A stretch of 47,581 bases of DNA from positions 1 through 47,581 of the forward strand of contig JANQJR010000047.1 of the NCBI GenBank assembly GCA_028281525.1, read 5' to 3'. Origin of the DNA: Magnetovibrio sp. Lineage in GTDB: Bacteria > Pseudomonadota > Alphaproteobacteria > Rhodospirillales > Magnetovibrionaceae. Positions 25,683 through 33,453 of the stretch are shown piece by piece (the stretch's first letter is position 1; each line of letters starts with the position of its first letter). The position numbers were made by a program, and so were the translations under genes. The notes under the pieces are model-generated. The model had not been told where the DNA came from and made no database searches. It saw only the letters and a program-made list of their open reading frames with translations.

Positions 25683-26747
25683 TTACTTCACATAGAACAA
25701 CTGGCCGAACCAGAGCCAGCGCCCTTCCAGGCCTTCGCCGGACGCGGGCACGGTGCAATTCAACCGGGTGCGGCCCTGGGGCAGCTTTCGCGTCATGCGC
25801 ACTTCGACACGGGGGCCTAAGCGTTCGATCTTGAGCTTGCCCTCGTGGTTGGAAAAACATGCCAATTGGTCCGCGCGGGGAAAGCCGTCGGGCAGGGTGA
25901 AGCCGACATTGGGCGGATTGGCGCCCGGATCAACCACCGTATCGGCGGGGACCGCGTCCGTGACCGGCAAGGGCAGCGTCCCGGCGGCGGTGCGCAGCCG
26001 GCCGACATCTCCGAAATTTTCGTTCATGGCGAAGCGGGGCAGGCGGTAGATGTCCGTCCCCGCGCCGAACGCGCCGGAATGCTGACCGAACCCGGCGATG
26101 AAACCTTGGTCTTTGACGATGCGCACCACGTTGTCGGCAAACTCGCCGTAAGGGTACGCGATCAGGTTCGGCTGGAACCCCAACTCTTCGCGGAAGCGCG
26201 CGTTGGAGGTTTCCAGGTCTTCGATGTTGCGTTGATCGGAACTGGCGATCATGTGCAGGTGCGTTGCTGTCTGGCTGCCGATGGTGACCAGCGGGTCGGC
26301 GGCGATTTCGCGGATCATGTCCCAGGTCATGTAGCGGCCGAGACCCCGGTCCACCGGGTCGGTCGCGACGAACAGCGTGAACGGAATGCCGGCCTTTTTG
26401 AAGCGCGGCCACGCTTCGGTGTAGACGGAGCGGTACGCGTCGTCGATGCTGACGCCCACGGATTTCGCGGGAAACCCTTCTCCGGCCTTTAAGCGCTTGA
26501 CGATTTCCGGCAACGCCAGAACGGTATAGTCGCCCTCATTGAGCGCTGCGATGTGCGCATCCAATTGTTCCAGCGTGGTGTTGGTGGACGGATGGTCCCC
26601 TTCGCCGAAGCGGTGGTACATGACGATCGACGCGCCATCTTCCAGCGCCGGTTCTTGGGCCTGCGCCGGGCTGACCGTGACGTTCACATAAGCGGTCAAA
26701 TAAGCAATGGCCGCCGTCAGCATCGCCGTGCGAATTGAAAAAATCAT
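25683..26747 (-). CDS. exported polysaccharide deacetylase-family protein
   Basis: A 354-residue protein with a signal peptide ending near SPAQAQ. The NodB-type domain follows (about residues 35-240): IVMYHRFGEGDHPS, then SVGVSIDDAYRSVY with the paired aspartates, PFTLFVATDPVD, and IAYPYGEFADNV. The second metal motif reads GSQTATHLHM, so the first histidine of the usual HxxxH is a glutamine here. A beta-rich C-terminal part (LKIERLGPRVEVRMTRKL) follows, of unknown role. Family members de-N-acetylate envelope or extracellular polysaccharides. The enzyme class is well supported, the substrate and activity less so. Confidence 0.85.
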   Translation of the reverse strand: MIFSIRTAMLTAAIAYLTAYVNVTVSPAQAQEPALEDGASIVMYHRFGEGDHPSTNTTLEQLDAHIAALNEGDYTVLALPEIVKRLKAGEGFPAKSVGVSIDDAYRSVYTEAWPRFKKAGIPFTLFVATDPVDRGLGRYMTWDMIREIAADPLVTIGSQTATHLHMIASSDQRNIEDLETSNARFREELGFQPNLIAYPYGEFADNVVRIVKDQGFIAGFGQHSGAFGAGTDIYRLPRFAMNENFGDVGRLRTAAGTLPLPVTDAVPADTVVDPGANPPNVGFTLPDGFPRADQLACFSNHEGKLKIERLGPRVEVRMTRKLPQGRTRLNCTVPASGEGLEGRWLWFGQLFYVK

Positions 26748-26852
26748 CGTCTACGTTCCAAACTCTTGATCTGGTGGGCTATTGTTTCCATTTAGTGTCG
26801 AAGTACAAGTGATATTCGTCACCGCACACAGACATTTTCAGGGGGCTGTACC

Positions 26853-27554
26853 ATGAATTTCGAAAGCAAACACGTCGTCGTCACCGGCGGAACCGGCGCG
26901 CTGGGCACCGCCGTGGCCGGGCGCCTGCTGGACGGTGGGGCCACGGTGCATATTCCCGTTTTCAACGCCGAGGAGGCGAACCGCTTCCCCCACAAGGACC
27001 ATGACCGCGTGATTTTGGTGGCGGATGTGGATTTGACCGATGAGGCGAAAGTGGAACGCTTTTACCACGCGGTGGGCGACGTGTGGGCCTCGATTCACAT
27101 CGCCGGCGGCTTCGATATGTCGCCTCTGGTTGAAACCAGTGCGGACGCCTTCGACAAACAGATGAACATGAACGTCAAGACCGCATTCTTGTGCATGCGC
27201 GAAGCGGTCAAGGCCATGCGGGGCTTGGGCGGTGGCGGTCGCATTGTCAACGTCGCCGCCCGTCCAGGGGTAGAGCCGCGCCAGGGCGCGGGTATGGCGG
27301 CCTACGGCGCGTCCAAAGCCGCGGTTGCGGCTTTAACGCAAGCGTTGGGCGAAGAGTTGGCGCATGAAGGCATTTGGGTCAACGCCGTGGCGCCGTCGAT
27401 CCTGGATACGCCCGCCAATCGCGCCGCCATGGCGGACGCGGACTTCGACGCCTGGCCCAAGGTCGAAGACGTGGCCGCGACCATCGTGCATCTGGCTTCG
27501 CCGGAAAACGGTGCGGCGCGCGGCGCGGTGGTGCCGGTTTACGGTAAAGCCTAG
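26853..27554 (+). CDS. short-chain dehydrogenase/reductase (SDR) family protein
   Basis: A 233-residue Rossmann-fold protein. The dinucleotide motif is VVVTGGTGALGTAVAGRLL near residue 10. The catalytic Tyr-Lys pair is in MAAYGASKAAVAALTQAL. Where most SDRs have a serine 13-14 residues before the tyrosine, this sequence reads VNVAARPG, so the catalytic serine appears to be absent. AGGGGG stands seven bases before the ATG. It is divergent from the deacetylase gene. The substrate is unknown; it could be a non-classical or non-enzymatic member. Confidence 0.86.
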   Translation: MNFESKHVVVTGGTGALGTAVAGRLLDGGATVHIPVFNAEEANRFPHKDHDRVILVADVDLTDEAKVERFYHAVGDVWASIHIAGGFDMSPLVETSADAFDKQMNMNVKTAFLCMREAVKAMRGLGGGGRIVNVAARPGVEPRQGAGMAAYGASKAAVAALTQALGEELAHEGIWVNAVAPSILDTPANRAAMADADFDAWPKVEDVAATIVHLASPENGAARGAVVPVYGKA

Positions 27555-27566
27555 AAACAGGAACCG

Positions 27567-27667
27567 CGTCATTGCGAGCGAACGCGGTGAGCGCGGCAAT
27601 CCAGGGAAAAAACGAAGAGTCTGGATTGTTTCGTCGCCCTTAGATTTAAGTGCTCCTCGCTATGACG
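27567..27667. repeat. hairpin-forming dispersed repeat (GTCATTGCGAG family)
   Basis: The ends CGTCATTGCGAG and CTCGCTATGACG are inverted with one mismatch. Inside, CAATCCAG (27597-27604) pairs with CTGGATTG (27621-27628). The layout CGTCATTGCGAG...CAATCCAG...CTGGATTG...TGACG is a widespread small bacterial repeat. It fills most of the gap between the convergent SDR and dipeptidase genes and carries no gene. Confidence 0.75.
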
Positions 27668-27719
27668 AATGTTTATGGGCCGCGCGCGCGTTTAAGGCAC
27701 CGTCATCGGCTTGTTTAGA

Positions 27720-28280
27720 TCATGGCGCCGTCATCGGCGCAGGCAGGTCGGCATCGCCGAGCAGTTCGAAATCGCGCGAATCGAACAGCTGAAAATGCCA
27801 CCACTCATTGCGGTAGAAATCCCAGCCCGCTGTGGTCATGATACCCATCAATAGCAAGCGATTTTTTTGCGCCAGCGGACTCACATGCGGGTTGCCGTGA
27901 TGGCTTTTGATATTAAACAAATCGAACGGCGTGCCCATGTCCAGGTCCGCACCGTTGGCCTCGTTGACCAGGGTCAGGTCCACGGCGACGCCGCGCGAAT
28001 GGGGGGAGCCACGCCGGGGATCGGCCAGGAAATCCGGATCGGGGGTGTGCTTCCACAGCTTCCATTGCGCTTCCGATGGGCGGAAAGCATCGAATATTTT
28101 AAGTTTGTAGCCCTGAATTGCGGCCAGATCGCGCGCCACCAACAAAAGTTTTTCCGCTTCGGGGTGCAGGTAACACGCCGCGCGCGCGTAAACCGGCTTG
28201 CCGGTGAAGTTGTTGGGCGTCGCGTATTTCAAATCCAACACAACGTCGTGGGTGTGGGGGGTGATTTCGATCAAAGACAT
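27720..28280 (-). CDS. D-alanyl-D-alanine dipeptidase (VanX/DdpX-like)
   Basis: A 186-residue zinc peptidase of the M15D family. Zinc ligands and catalytic residues are visible in GSPHSRGVAVDLTLV (the SxHxxGxAxD motif) and NEWWHFQL (the ExxWH element). The N-terminus has LDLKYATPNNFTGKPVY, typical of DdpX. No signal peptide is seen, so it probably acts in the cytoplasm on D-Ala-D-Ala from cell wall recycling. There is no vanH or vanA ligase nearby, so a glycopeptide-resistance role is not indicated. The end of the gene lies close to the dispersed repeat. Confidence 0.9.
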   Translation of the reverse strand: MSLIEITPHTHDVVLDLKYATPNNFTGKPVYARAACYLHPEAEKLLLVARDLAAIQGYKLKIFDAFRPSEAQWKLWKHTPDPDFLADPRRGSPHSRGVAVDLTLVNEANGADLDMGTPFDLFNIKSHHGNPHVSPLAQKNRLLLMGIMTTAGWDFYRNEWWHFQLFDSRDFELLGDADLPAPMTAP

Positions 28281-28342
28281 GGGGAGGATCTGCGCTCCTG
28301 ATCTGGTATCGCGGGTTCGCTCAGAGTATAACGGGCCAGGCC

Positions 28343-28381
28343 TTCAATCCAGGTTTTCAATCCAGGCCTTCAATAAAGGAT
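28343..28381 (+). repeat. three 13-bp tandem repeats in the tsaB leader
   Basis: TTCAATCCAGGTT, TTCAATCCAGGCC and TTCAATAAAGGAT follow one another exactly. The third, diverged copy supplies AAAGGA, the likely ribosome-binding site of tsaB. Confidence 0.75.
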
Positions 28382-28388
28382 AAAGCCC

Positions 28389-29090
28389 ATTTCAAAACCG
28401 CTCACCCTCTTGGCGTTCGACAGCGCGACCTCCGGCTGCTCCGTGGCGGTGTGGCAGAGCGGCCGGGTCTTGGCCCATGAGGCCCGCGAAGTCGGTCGGG
28501 GTCAGGCGGAAGTGTTGCTGCCCATGGCAGGTGACGCTTTGAAGGTGGCGGGGCTCAGCCCCCAAGACATAGACGGCGTTGCGGTCACCCGCGGACCGGG
28601 CGGCTTTACCGGCATGCGCATCGGCTTGGCTGCGGCGCGGGGTTTGGCCTTGGCGCTGGGGGTGCCGTGTATCGGTGTGACCACACTGGAAGCGGTGGCG
28701 TGGGGAGCGCGTGCGGACGAGCGCCGGGATCATACGGTTTTGGCCGCCATCGAAAGCAAGCGCGAAGACATCTATGTGCAGCTTTTCGATCAGAACCTGG
28801 GGGCTTTGACGGAACCCATGGCCGTGACGGGGCCGGCATTGGCTGATCAAGTGCGTGCCTACCCGGCGCCGCTGGCGGTGGGCGACGCGGCGCTGCGCGC
28901 CCGCGACATGCTGAGCCAGGAAGGGTTTGATATCGCCATCAGCACCGCCCCGGCCATACCCGACACCCGTCTGGTGGCGGAAATTGCCGCCGGGCGCTTT
29001 GATCCCAATCTGGGAACCCCGCCCGATCCGCTTTACCTGCGCCCGCCCGACGCCAGGCTGCCCAAGAATCAGGGCCGGGCCCGGCCATGA
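28389..29090 (+). CDS. tsaB: tRNA threonylcarbamoyladenosine biosynthesis protein TsaB, probable ATT start
   Basis: Partner of TsaD in making t6A37 in ANN-decoding tRNAs. The product is about 233 residues of ASKHA-like fold. The N-terminal strand reads SKPLTLLAFDSATSGCSVAV and the conserved loop is VTRGPGGFTGMRIGLAAARGLA. No ATG or GTG exists before the first conserved strand. The TTG at 28410 would remove it and has no ribosome-binding site. The ATT at 28389 gives a complete N-terminus and has AAAGGA eight bases upstream, so I annotate it as the start, with reservation. rimI overlaps the end by four bases (ATGA). Confidence 0.85.
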   Translation: MSKPLTLLAFDSATSGCSVAVWQSGRVLAHEAREVGRGQAEVLLPMAGDALKVAGLSPQDIDGVAVTRGPGGFTGMRIGLAAARGLALALGVPCIGVTTLEAVAWGARADERRDHTVLAAIESKREDIYVQLFDQNLGALTEPMAVTGPALADQVRAYPAPLAVGDAALRARDMLSQEGFDIAISTAPAIPDTRLVAEIAAGRFDPNLGTPPDPLYLRPPDARLPKNQGRARP

Positions 29091-29593
29091 GCAAGGCCAT
29101 GATGGAGGCTTCGGCGGTGCACATCCAAGACGCCGGTCCGGCCCACGTCGAGGCCCTGGCGGCTTTGCACGGGGAAAGTTTCGACGAGGGCTGGAGTGCG
29201 GAGTCCATTGCCGCCACTCTGGCGTCTCCCGGTGCGTTTGGTTTTATCGCCACGCAGGAGAGCGGCGGCGAGCCTTTGGCCTTCGCCTTGTTCCGTGTGG
29301 CGGTTTTTGAGGACGGCGGCGAAGCGGAGGTGCTGACCATCGCCACCCGCCCCCAAGCCCGGCGCCGGGGCGTGGCGCAGGCCTTGATGGAACGGGTATC
29401 GGCCCGGGCGCATGACCAGGGGGCGGAGAACATATTCTTGGAAGTCGCTGCCGACAATGCGCCCGCCATCGGACTCTACCGGGCATTGGGATTTGCGCAA
29501 ACCGGGGTGCGCCCGGCCTATTACGCCCGCCCGGACGGTGCACGCATGGACGCACGGATCATGCGCAAAAAACTCACACCTTTTGGCTTGTAG
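29087..29593 (+). CDS. rimI: ribosomal protein S18-alanine N-acetyltransferase
   Basis: A GNAT-fold acetyltransferase of 168 residues. The acetyl-CoA loop is RPQARRRGVAQALMERV (Q/RxxGxA type) around residue 92. The C-terminal catalytic region ADNAPAIGLYRALGFAQTGVRPAYY follows the RimI pattern. It acetylates the N-terminal alanine of S18 in the model organism. The location directly after tsaB with a 4-bp overlap is the usual alphaproteobacterial arrangement and supports the assignment. Confidence 0.9.
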   Translation: MSKAMMEASAVHIQDAGPAHVEALAALHGESFDEGWSAESIAATLASPGAFGFIATQESGGEPLAFALFRVAVFEDGGEAEVLTIATRPQARRRGVAQALMERVSARAHDQGAENIFLEVAADNAPAIGLYRALGFAQTGVRPAYYARPDGARMDARIMRKKLTPFGL

Positions 29594-29720
29594 AATGTTA
29601 ATATAATCCCATGTAGACAACCATCAGTAGGCCGTGGCGACATAGGGCCGGGCAAAACGGGGGGCATCACAAAACAGGACGGGGCGGCCATGGGGGCAGG
29701 CCGAGCGCAAGAGCTCGCCG

Positions 29721-31940
29721 ATGGATACGCATAACTACACCGATGAGGACTTCTACAATCGCGGCATGAACGCGATTTTGGACGTTCTCAACCGCATTGA
29801 GGGTTTGGACCAACTCATCGAGCAGTTCGCCGAAACGGCCTTGTCCGTGTTCGCGTGCGACCGGGTTTTCCTGCTGTCGCCCGTGGACGTTGAAGCCGAA
29901 GTCTTCACCATTCCCGTCGAGGCCGCCAAACCGCAATATCTTGGTGCATCTCGAGCCGGAATCAACGTGCCGGTGACGCCGGAACAACGCACGCTGTTCA
30001 AACACCTGCTGAAAAGCGATGGCGTTGTGTTGCTCGATCGTGCGCAACTGGAACCGGTGCACAACGAAACGCCGGCGTTCAAGAACAGCACCATTGAACT
30101 GCCCAAGTCGGCGATCTTGACCGCGCTCTACCCGCGCATCGGTAAGCCGTGGGCGGTTGGCCTGCACCAATGCACGCATGAGCGGGCATGGAGCGAGATC
30201 GAACAAAAGCTCTTCACCGACGTGGCCTTGCGTTTGAGCGAAACGCTTTCGAACCGGTTGCTGTTGCGCCATTTGCAAGACCGCGAGGAAACCCTGAAGG
30301 CCAGTGCGGAGCGTTTGCGCATGTCCCAGGAAATCACCCATGCCGGCACCTGGGACATGACCATCGCGACCCGTGAGATGGTTTGGTCGGATGAGCTGTT
30401 TCGTCTGCTTGGGCACACGCCGGGTGAAGTCGCGCCGCATTATGAGACCTTCATGAAGTGCATTCACCCAGACGATCTGGAACGGGTGCTCGCCACCATA
30501 GATGCGGCGGCGCAGGATGGCGGCGCTTACGACATGGAGCACCGGCTTGCGTGCAGCGACGAAACCGCGCGCACGGTGCGCCAGACCGGACGCACCTACG
30601 TCGACAAGGACGGCAAGCCGTACCGATTGATCAGCGTGGTCCAAGACATCACCGACCAGATGCAAAACGAATCGCGGCTGCGCATGCTGTTGGACTTGAA
30701 CAAAGACGCACCGTCTTTGAGCGAAAATGAAATCCTTGCACGCGCGTTGGACGTCGGCGTCGCCGTGACCAATTCGAAAATCGGCTATTTGCACTTGGTC
30801 AACGAAGATCAGCGGACCTTGAAGCTTTCGACCTGGAACGAGGCGGCGCGGCGGCTTTGCTCCGCGGCCTACGACAATCATTACCCGGTCGACCAAGCCG
30901 GCGTGTGGGCCGACGCGGTGCGCTTCAAGAGGCCTGTTGTGCACAATGACTATCCAGGACTGGAAGAAAAGAAAGGCTATCCCGAAGGCCACTTTCCGGT
31001 GACCCGTCACATGGGCGTGCCGGTGATGGATAGCGAAAAGGTGCGCCTGATCATCGGCGTCGGCAACAAGGACGCCGATTACACGGAGCATGACCTGCTG
31101 CAACTGCAGGCCGTCGCCGACGATATCCAGAAAATCGTCATGCGCCGCCGCGCGGATTTGGCGCTGGAAAGCCAGACCCAAGAATTGCAGCGCGCCATCA
31201 AGGCGGCCCAGTCGGCCGACCGGGCCAAATCGGAATTCTTGGCCAACATGTCCCATGAATTGCGCACCCCGCTCAATTCCATCATCGGTTTTTCACAGTT
31301 GATGGAACTCAAGACTTTCGGTGAACTTTCGGACAAATACGGCGAATACGTTCATCTGATCACCACCAGCGGCCAGCATCTGTTGGAAACCATCAACCAG
31401 ATTTTGGACCTGTCCAAGATCGAGGCGGGCAAGCTGGAGCTGGACCGCGAGCCGACGTACATCAACGCCATCGTGGCCGAATGCATCGGCATTCTCGATG
31501 CCCTGGCCATCGACAACCATGTCAAGGTCACCAACGATTTGAAGGATGCGCATGTGCTGATGGTCGATCCCGTGCGCTTTAAGCAGGTGATGTTCAACAT
31601 CATCGGCAACGCCATCAAGTTCACACGTGACGGCAAAGTGCGCGTATTTAACGATTGCGACGACCAAGAGCACCGCATTTTGGTATCCGACACCGGCGTG
31701 GGCATGACGCCGGAACAAACCGAAATCGCGCTCAAGCCGTTCCAACAGGCGCATGGCAACGCTTACGCGCGCCGCGCCGGCGGCACGGGCCTGGGTCTGT
31801 CCTTGACCAATAAGATCATGGAGCTTCACGGCGGGCGCATGGAAATCGCCAGCCAGGTCGATAAAGGTACGGTGGTGCGGCTGATTCTACCGGCCGATCT
31901 GGAGCCTGCACCGGACATGATGCCGGATCCCACAGCCTAA
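29721..31940 (+). CDS. sensor histidine kinase with GAF-PAS-GAF input
   Basis: A 739-residue cytoplasmic kinase without clear membrane helices. Domains in order: a GAF-like region (about 20-185), PAS (about 195-315, with HAGTWDMTIATREMVWSDEL and YETFMKCIHPDDLERVL), and a second GAF (about 335-490, with TNSKIGYLHLVNEDQRTLKL). Then come HisKA with FLANMSHELRTPLNSIIGF, phosphoacceptor His512, and HATPase_c (N box FNIIGNAIKFTRDGK, G boxes SDTGVGMTP and GGTGLGLSLTNKI). No response regulator is adjacent, so its partner lies elsewhere. It separates rimI from the mucR-fur part of an otherwise conserved block and probably has its own promoter. The signal is unknown. Confidence 0.92.
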   Translation: MDTHNYTDEDFYNRGMNAILDVLNRIEGLDQLIEQFAETALSVFACDRVFLLSPVDVEAEVFTIPVEAAKPQYLGASRAGINVPVTPEQRTLFKHLLKSDGVVLLDRAQLEPVHNETPAFKNSTIELPKSAILTALYPRIGKPWAVGLHQCTHERAWSEIEQKLFTDVALRLSETLSNRLLLRHLQDREETLKASAERLRMSQEITHAGTWDMTIATREMVWSDELFRLLGHTPGEVAPHYETFMKCIHPDDLERVLATIDAAAQDGGAYDMEHRLACSDETARTVRQTGRTYVDKDGKPYRLISVVQDITDQMQNESRLRMLLDLNKDAPSLSENEILARALDVGVAVTNSKIGYLHLVNEDQRTLKLSTWNEAARRLCSAAYDNHYPVDQAGVWADAVRFKRPVVHNDYPGLEEKKGYPEGHFPVTRHMGVPVMDSEKVRLIIGVGNKDADYTEHDLLQLQAVADDIQKIVMRRRADLALESQTQELQRAIKAAQSADRAKSEFLANMSHELRTPLNSIIGFSQLMELKTFGELSDKYGEYVHLITTSGQHLLETINQILDLSKIEAGKLELDREPTYINAIVAECIGILDALAIDNHVKVTNDLKDAHVLMVDPVRFKQVMFNIIGNAIKFTRDGKVRVFNDCDDQEHRILVSDTGVGMTPEQTEIALKPFQQAHGNAYARRAGGTGLGLSLTNKIMELHGGRMEIASQVDKGTVVRLILPADLEPAPDMMPDPTA

Positions 31941-32203
31941 CATTTACGGATGATGAGAATGTGAGCGCCGTCGGGCGGACCGTCGGGATCTTCAGGGCTC
32001 AGCGACACCACCTCGTCGCCGATTTCGCGCACGCTTCTCGGCACGTTTTCCAGCGGTTCCTTGGATTGCAGGCGCACTTGGGCGGTTTCGCCGGGCTGCA
32101 TCTTTTCGATGAGCAGTTTGGTGCGCACGAAGGTCATCGGACAAACGTCGCTTGTAATGTCCAAAAAATAATCCGGCGTATTCTTGTCTTTTGTTTCGTT
32201 CAT
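31937..32203 (-). CDS. TusA/SirA-family sulfurtransferase-like protein
   Basis: An 88-residue protein of the TusA fold. The motif is DITSDVCPMTFVRTKLLIEKM, where the conserved CPxP becomes CPMT. The catalytic cysteine is thus kept but the second proline is not. The C-terminus has GAHILIIRKC with an extra terminal cysteine. True TusA relays sulfur for s2U34 tRNA; variants with altered CPxP occur in other sulfur and selenium relays. The stop codon overlaps the stop of the convergent histidine kinase gene. It is divergent from mucR. The role is uncertain. Confidence 0.83.
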   Translation of the reverse strand: MNETKDKNTPDYFLDITSDVCPMTFVRTKLLIEKMQPGETAQVRLQSKEPLENVPRSVREIGDEVVSLSPEDPDGPPDGAHILIIRKC

Positions 32204-32331
32204 GCTTGCCCGTGACTTTTTCTTGCGTGAAGGCCCCAGAAGCCTTTATATAAGCGTCAAAATTGTTAAATGAAACTGTTCCTTCCGCCGCCATCCTTAA
32301 GTAGCGGTCCAGATATGATTGAGAGATACCC

Positions 32332-32760
32332 ATGACCGAAAAAATGGCAACCGCCGAAGTTCTTGAACTGACCACGGAAATCGTCGCCTCGTATGTCAGC
32401 AACAATTCGGTTGCGACCTCCGATCTGCCGGGCGTGATTCAAGACGTCTACAAAACCCTGACCGGGCTGGGCACCCAGGCGGCTCAACCGGATCGCCCCA
32501 AGCCCGCCGTACCGGTGAAGAAGTCGATCAATCCCGATTTCATCGTGTGTTTGGAAGACGGCAAGAAGCTCAAAATGCTCAAGCGCCATCTCAAGACAGC
32601 CTACAACATGACCCCGGAAGAATACCGCGAACGCTGGGGCCTGCCTGCGGATTATCCGATGGTCGCGCCGAATTACGCCAAGCACCGCAGTTCTCTGGCG
32701 AAGAAGATCGGCCTGGGCACAAAACCGCGCAAAACCGCGTCGCGCGCCAAGAAAAAATAA
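32332..32760 (+). CDS. mucR: MucR/Ros-family transcriptional regulator
   Basis: A 142-residue regulator of the alphaproteobacterial MucR/Ros group, prokaryotic zinc-finger-like DNA-binding proteins that bind AT-rich promoters and control envelope, motility and surface polysaccharide genes. The conserved middle and C-terminal region includes PDFIVCLEDGKKLKMLKRHL, TPEEYRERWGLP and YPMVAPNYAKHRSSLAKKIGLG. The tail is lysine-rich. The typical zinc-finger cysteine appears once (VCLEDG), with histidine in RHL. GAGAGA precedes the ATG. It lies upstream of fur on the same strand, and its own 5' region is AT-rich. Confidence 0.93.
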   Translation: MTEKMATAEVLELTTEIVASYVSNNSVATSDLPGVIQDVYKTLTGLGTQAAQPDRPKPAVPVKKSINPDFIVCLEDGKKLKMLKRHLKTAYNMTPEEYRERWGLPADYPMVAPNYAKHRSSLAKKIGLGTKPRKTASRAKKK

Positions 32761-32816
32761 TTTATCCGACTTATCCGCTGGGGCTTTACCTTCGATGGTG
32801 GGAATGGAAATATAAA

Positions 32817-32842
32817 GGTGGCGTCCGGTGATGGGTGCCACC
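32817..32842. other. inverted repeat between mucR and fur
   Basis: GGTGGC and GCCACC form a stem around a loop of about 14 bases in the mucR-fur gap. It is not followed by a T-run. It may be a leader structure or operator of fur. Confidence 0.4.
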
Positions 32843-32901
32843 AAATCATGAGCATGCGAAACGCGGCCACAAAAAAGCGGACATAGGGGAGGTTGACAAA
32901 A

Positions 32902-33363
32902 ATGGAATCCGGTACGCCGTCGCGTATTGAAGAGTTGTGCCAGGAACAAGGCATGAAAATGACCGGCCAGCGCCGGGTCATTGCGCGGGTGCTGTCCGAC
33001 GCTTCCGACCACCCCGACGTGGAGGAATTGCACCACCGCGCCAGCGCCATCGATGAGAAAATTTCCATCGCCACCGTTTACCGCACCGTGCGCCTGTTCG
33101 AGGAAGCGGGTATTCTGGAGCGTCTGGATTTCGGCGATGGCCGCGCGCGTTATGAAGAAGCCGGCGGCGACCACCACGATCACCTGATCGACGTCAATTC
33201 GGGCAAGGTCATCGAGTTTCAAAACGACGCCATTGAGGCCTTGCAGGTGAAGATCGCCAAGGAACAGGGCTATAAGCTGGTGGGGCACAAGCTGGAACTG
33301 TTCGGTGTGCCGTTGGGCGTCGACGAAGACGACAACCCCGGTGAAGATGCCGACGGGGATTAA
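32902..33363 (+). CDS. fur: Fur-family metalloregulator
   Basis: A 153-residue Fur-family regulator. The winged helix comes first (MKMTGQRRVIARVLSDASDHPDVEELHHRA, then ISIATVYRTVRLFEEAGILERL). The dimerisation and metal domain follows, with GDHHDHLIDVNSGKVIEF, the HHDH site of Fur-like proteins. The C-terminal cysteine clusters of enterobacterial Fur are absent, as often in alphaproteobacteria, where this member may act as Mur (Mn) or minor iron sensor while Irr/RirA dominate. The ATG at 32902 is preceded by GGGAGG with good spacing; a TTG at 32893 has none. A terminator follows. Confidence 0.92.
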   Translation: MESGTPSRIEELCQEQGMKMTGQRRVIARVLSDASDHPDVEELHHRASAIDEKISIATVYRTVRLFEEAGILERLDFGDGRARYEEAGGDHHDHLIDVNSGKVIEFQNDAIEALQVKIAKEQGYKLVGHKLELFGVPLGVDEDDNPGEDADGD

Positions 33364-33410
33364 CCCACGATTGACGGAAGCGCTTGTCAGCGCTAAATTT
33401 CGCGGAAATC

Positions 33411-33432
33411 GGGGGCTTTGGGCCCCTCTTTT
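33411..33432 (+). terminator. terminator-like hairpin after fur
   Basis: GGGG and CCCC flank a short loop (CTTTGGG), followed by TCTTTT. It lies just before the miaB ribosome-binding site. Confidence 0.5.
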
Positions 33433-33453
33433 CGTTTGTTGAGGACGGTTCGC

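Noticed and set aside
27720-28280. Vancomycin-resistance interpretation of the VanX-like dipeptidase
   Set aside because: There is no vanH, vanA or regulator beside it, and Gram-negative DdpX-type dipeptidases serve D-Ala-D-Ala recycling.
29594-29720. Possible c-di-GMP riboswitch before the histidine kinase
   Set aside because: The gap shows GC-rich runs but not the conserved GEMM core or stem arrangement.
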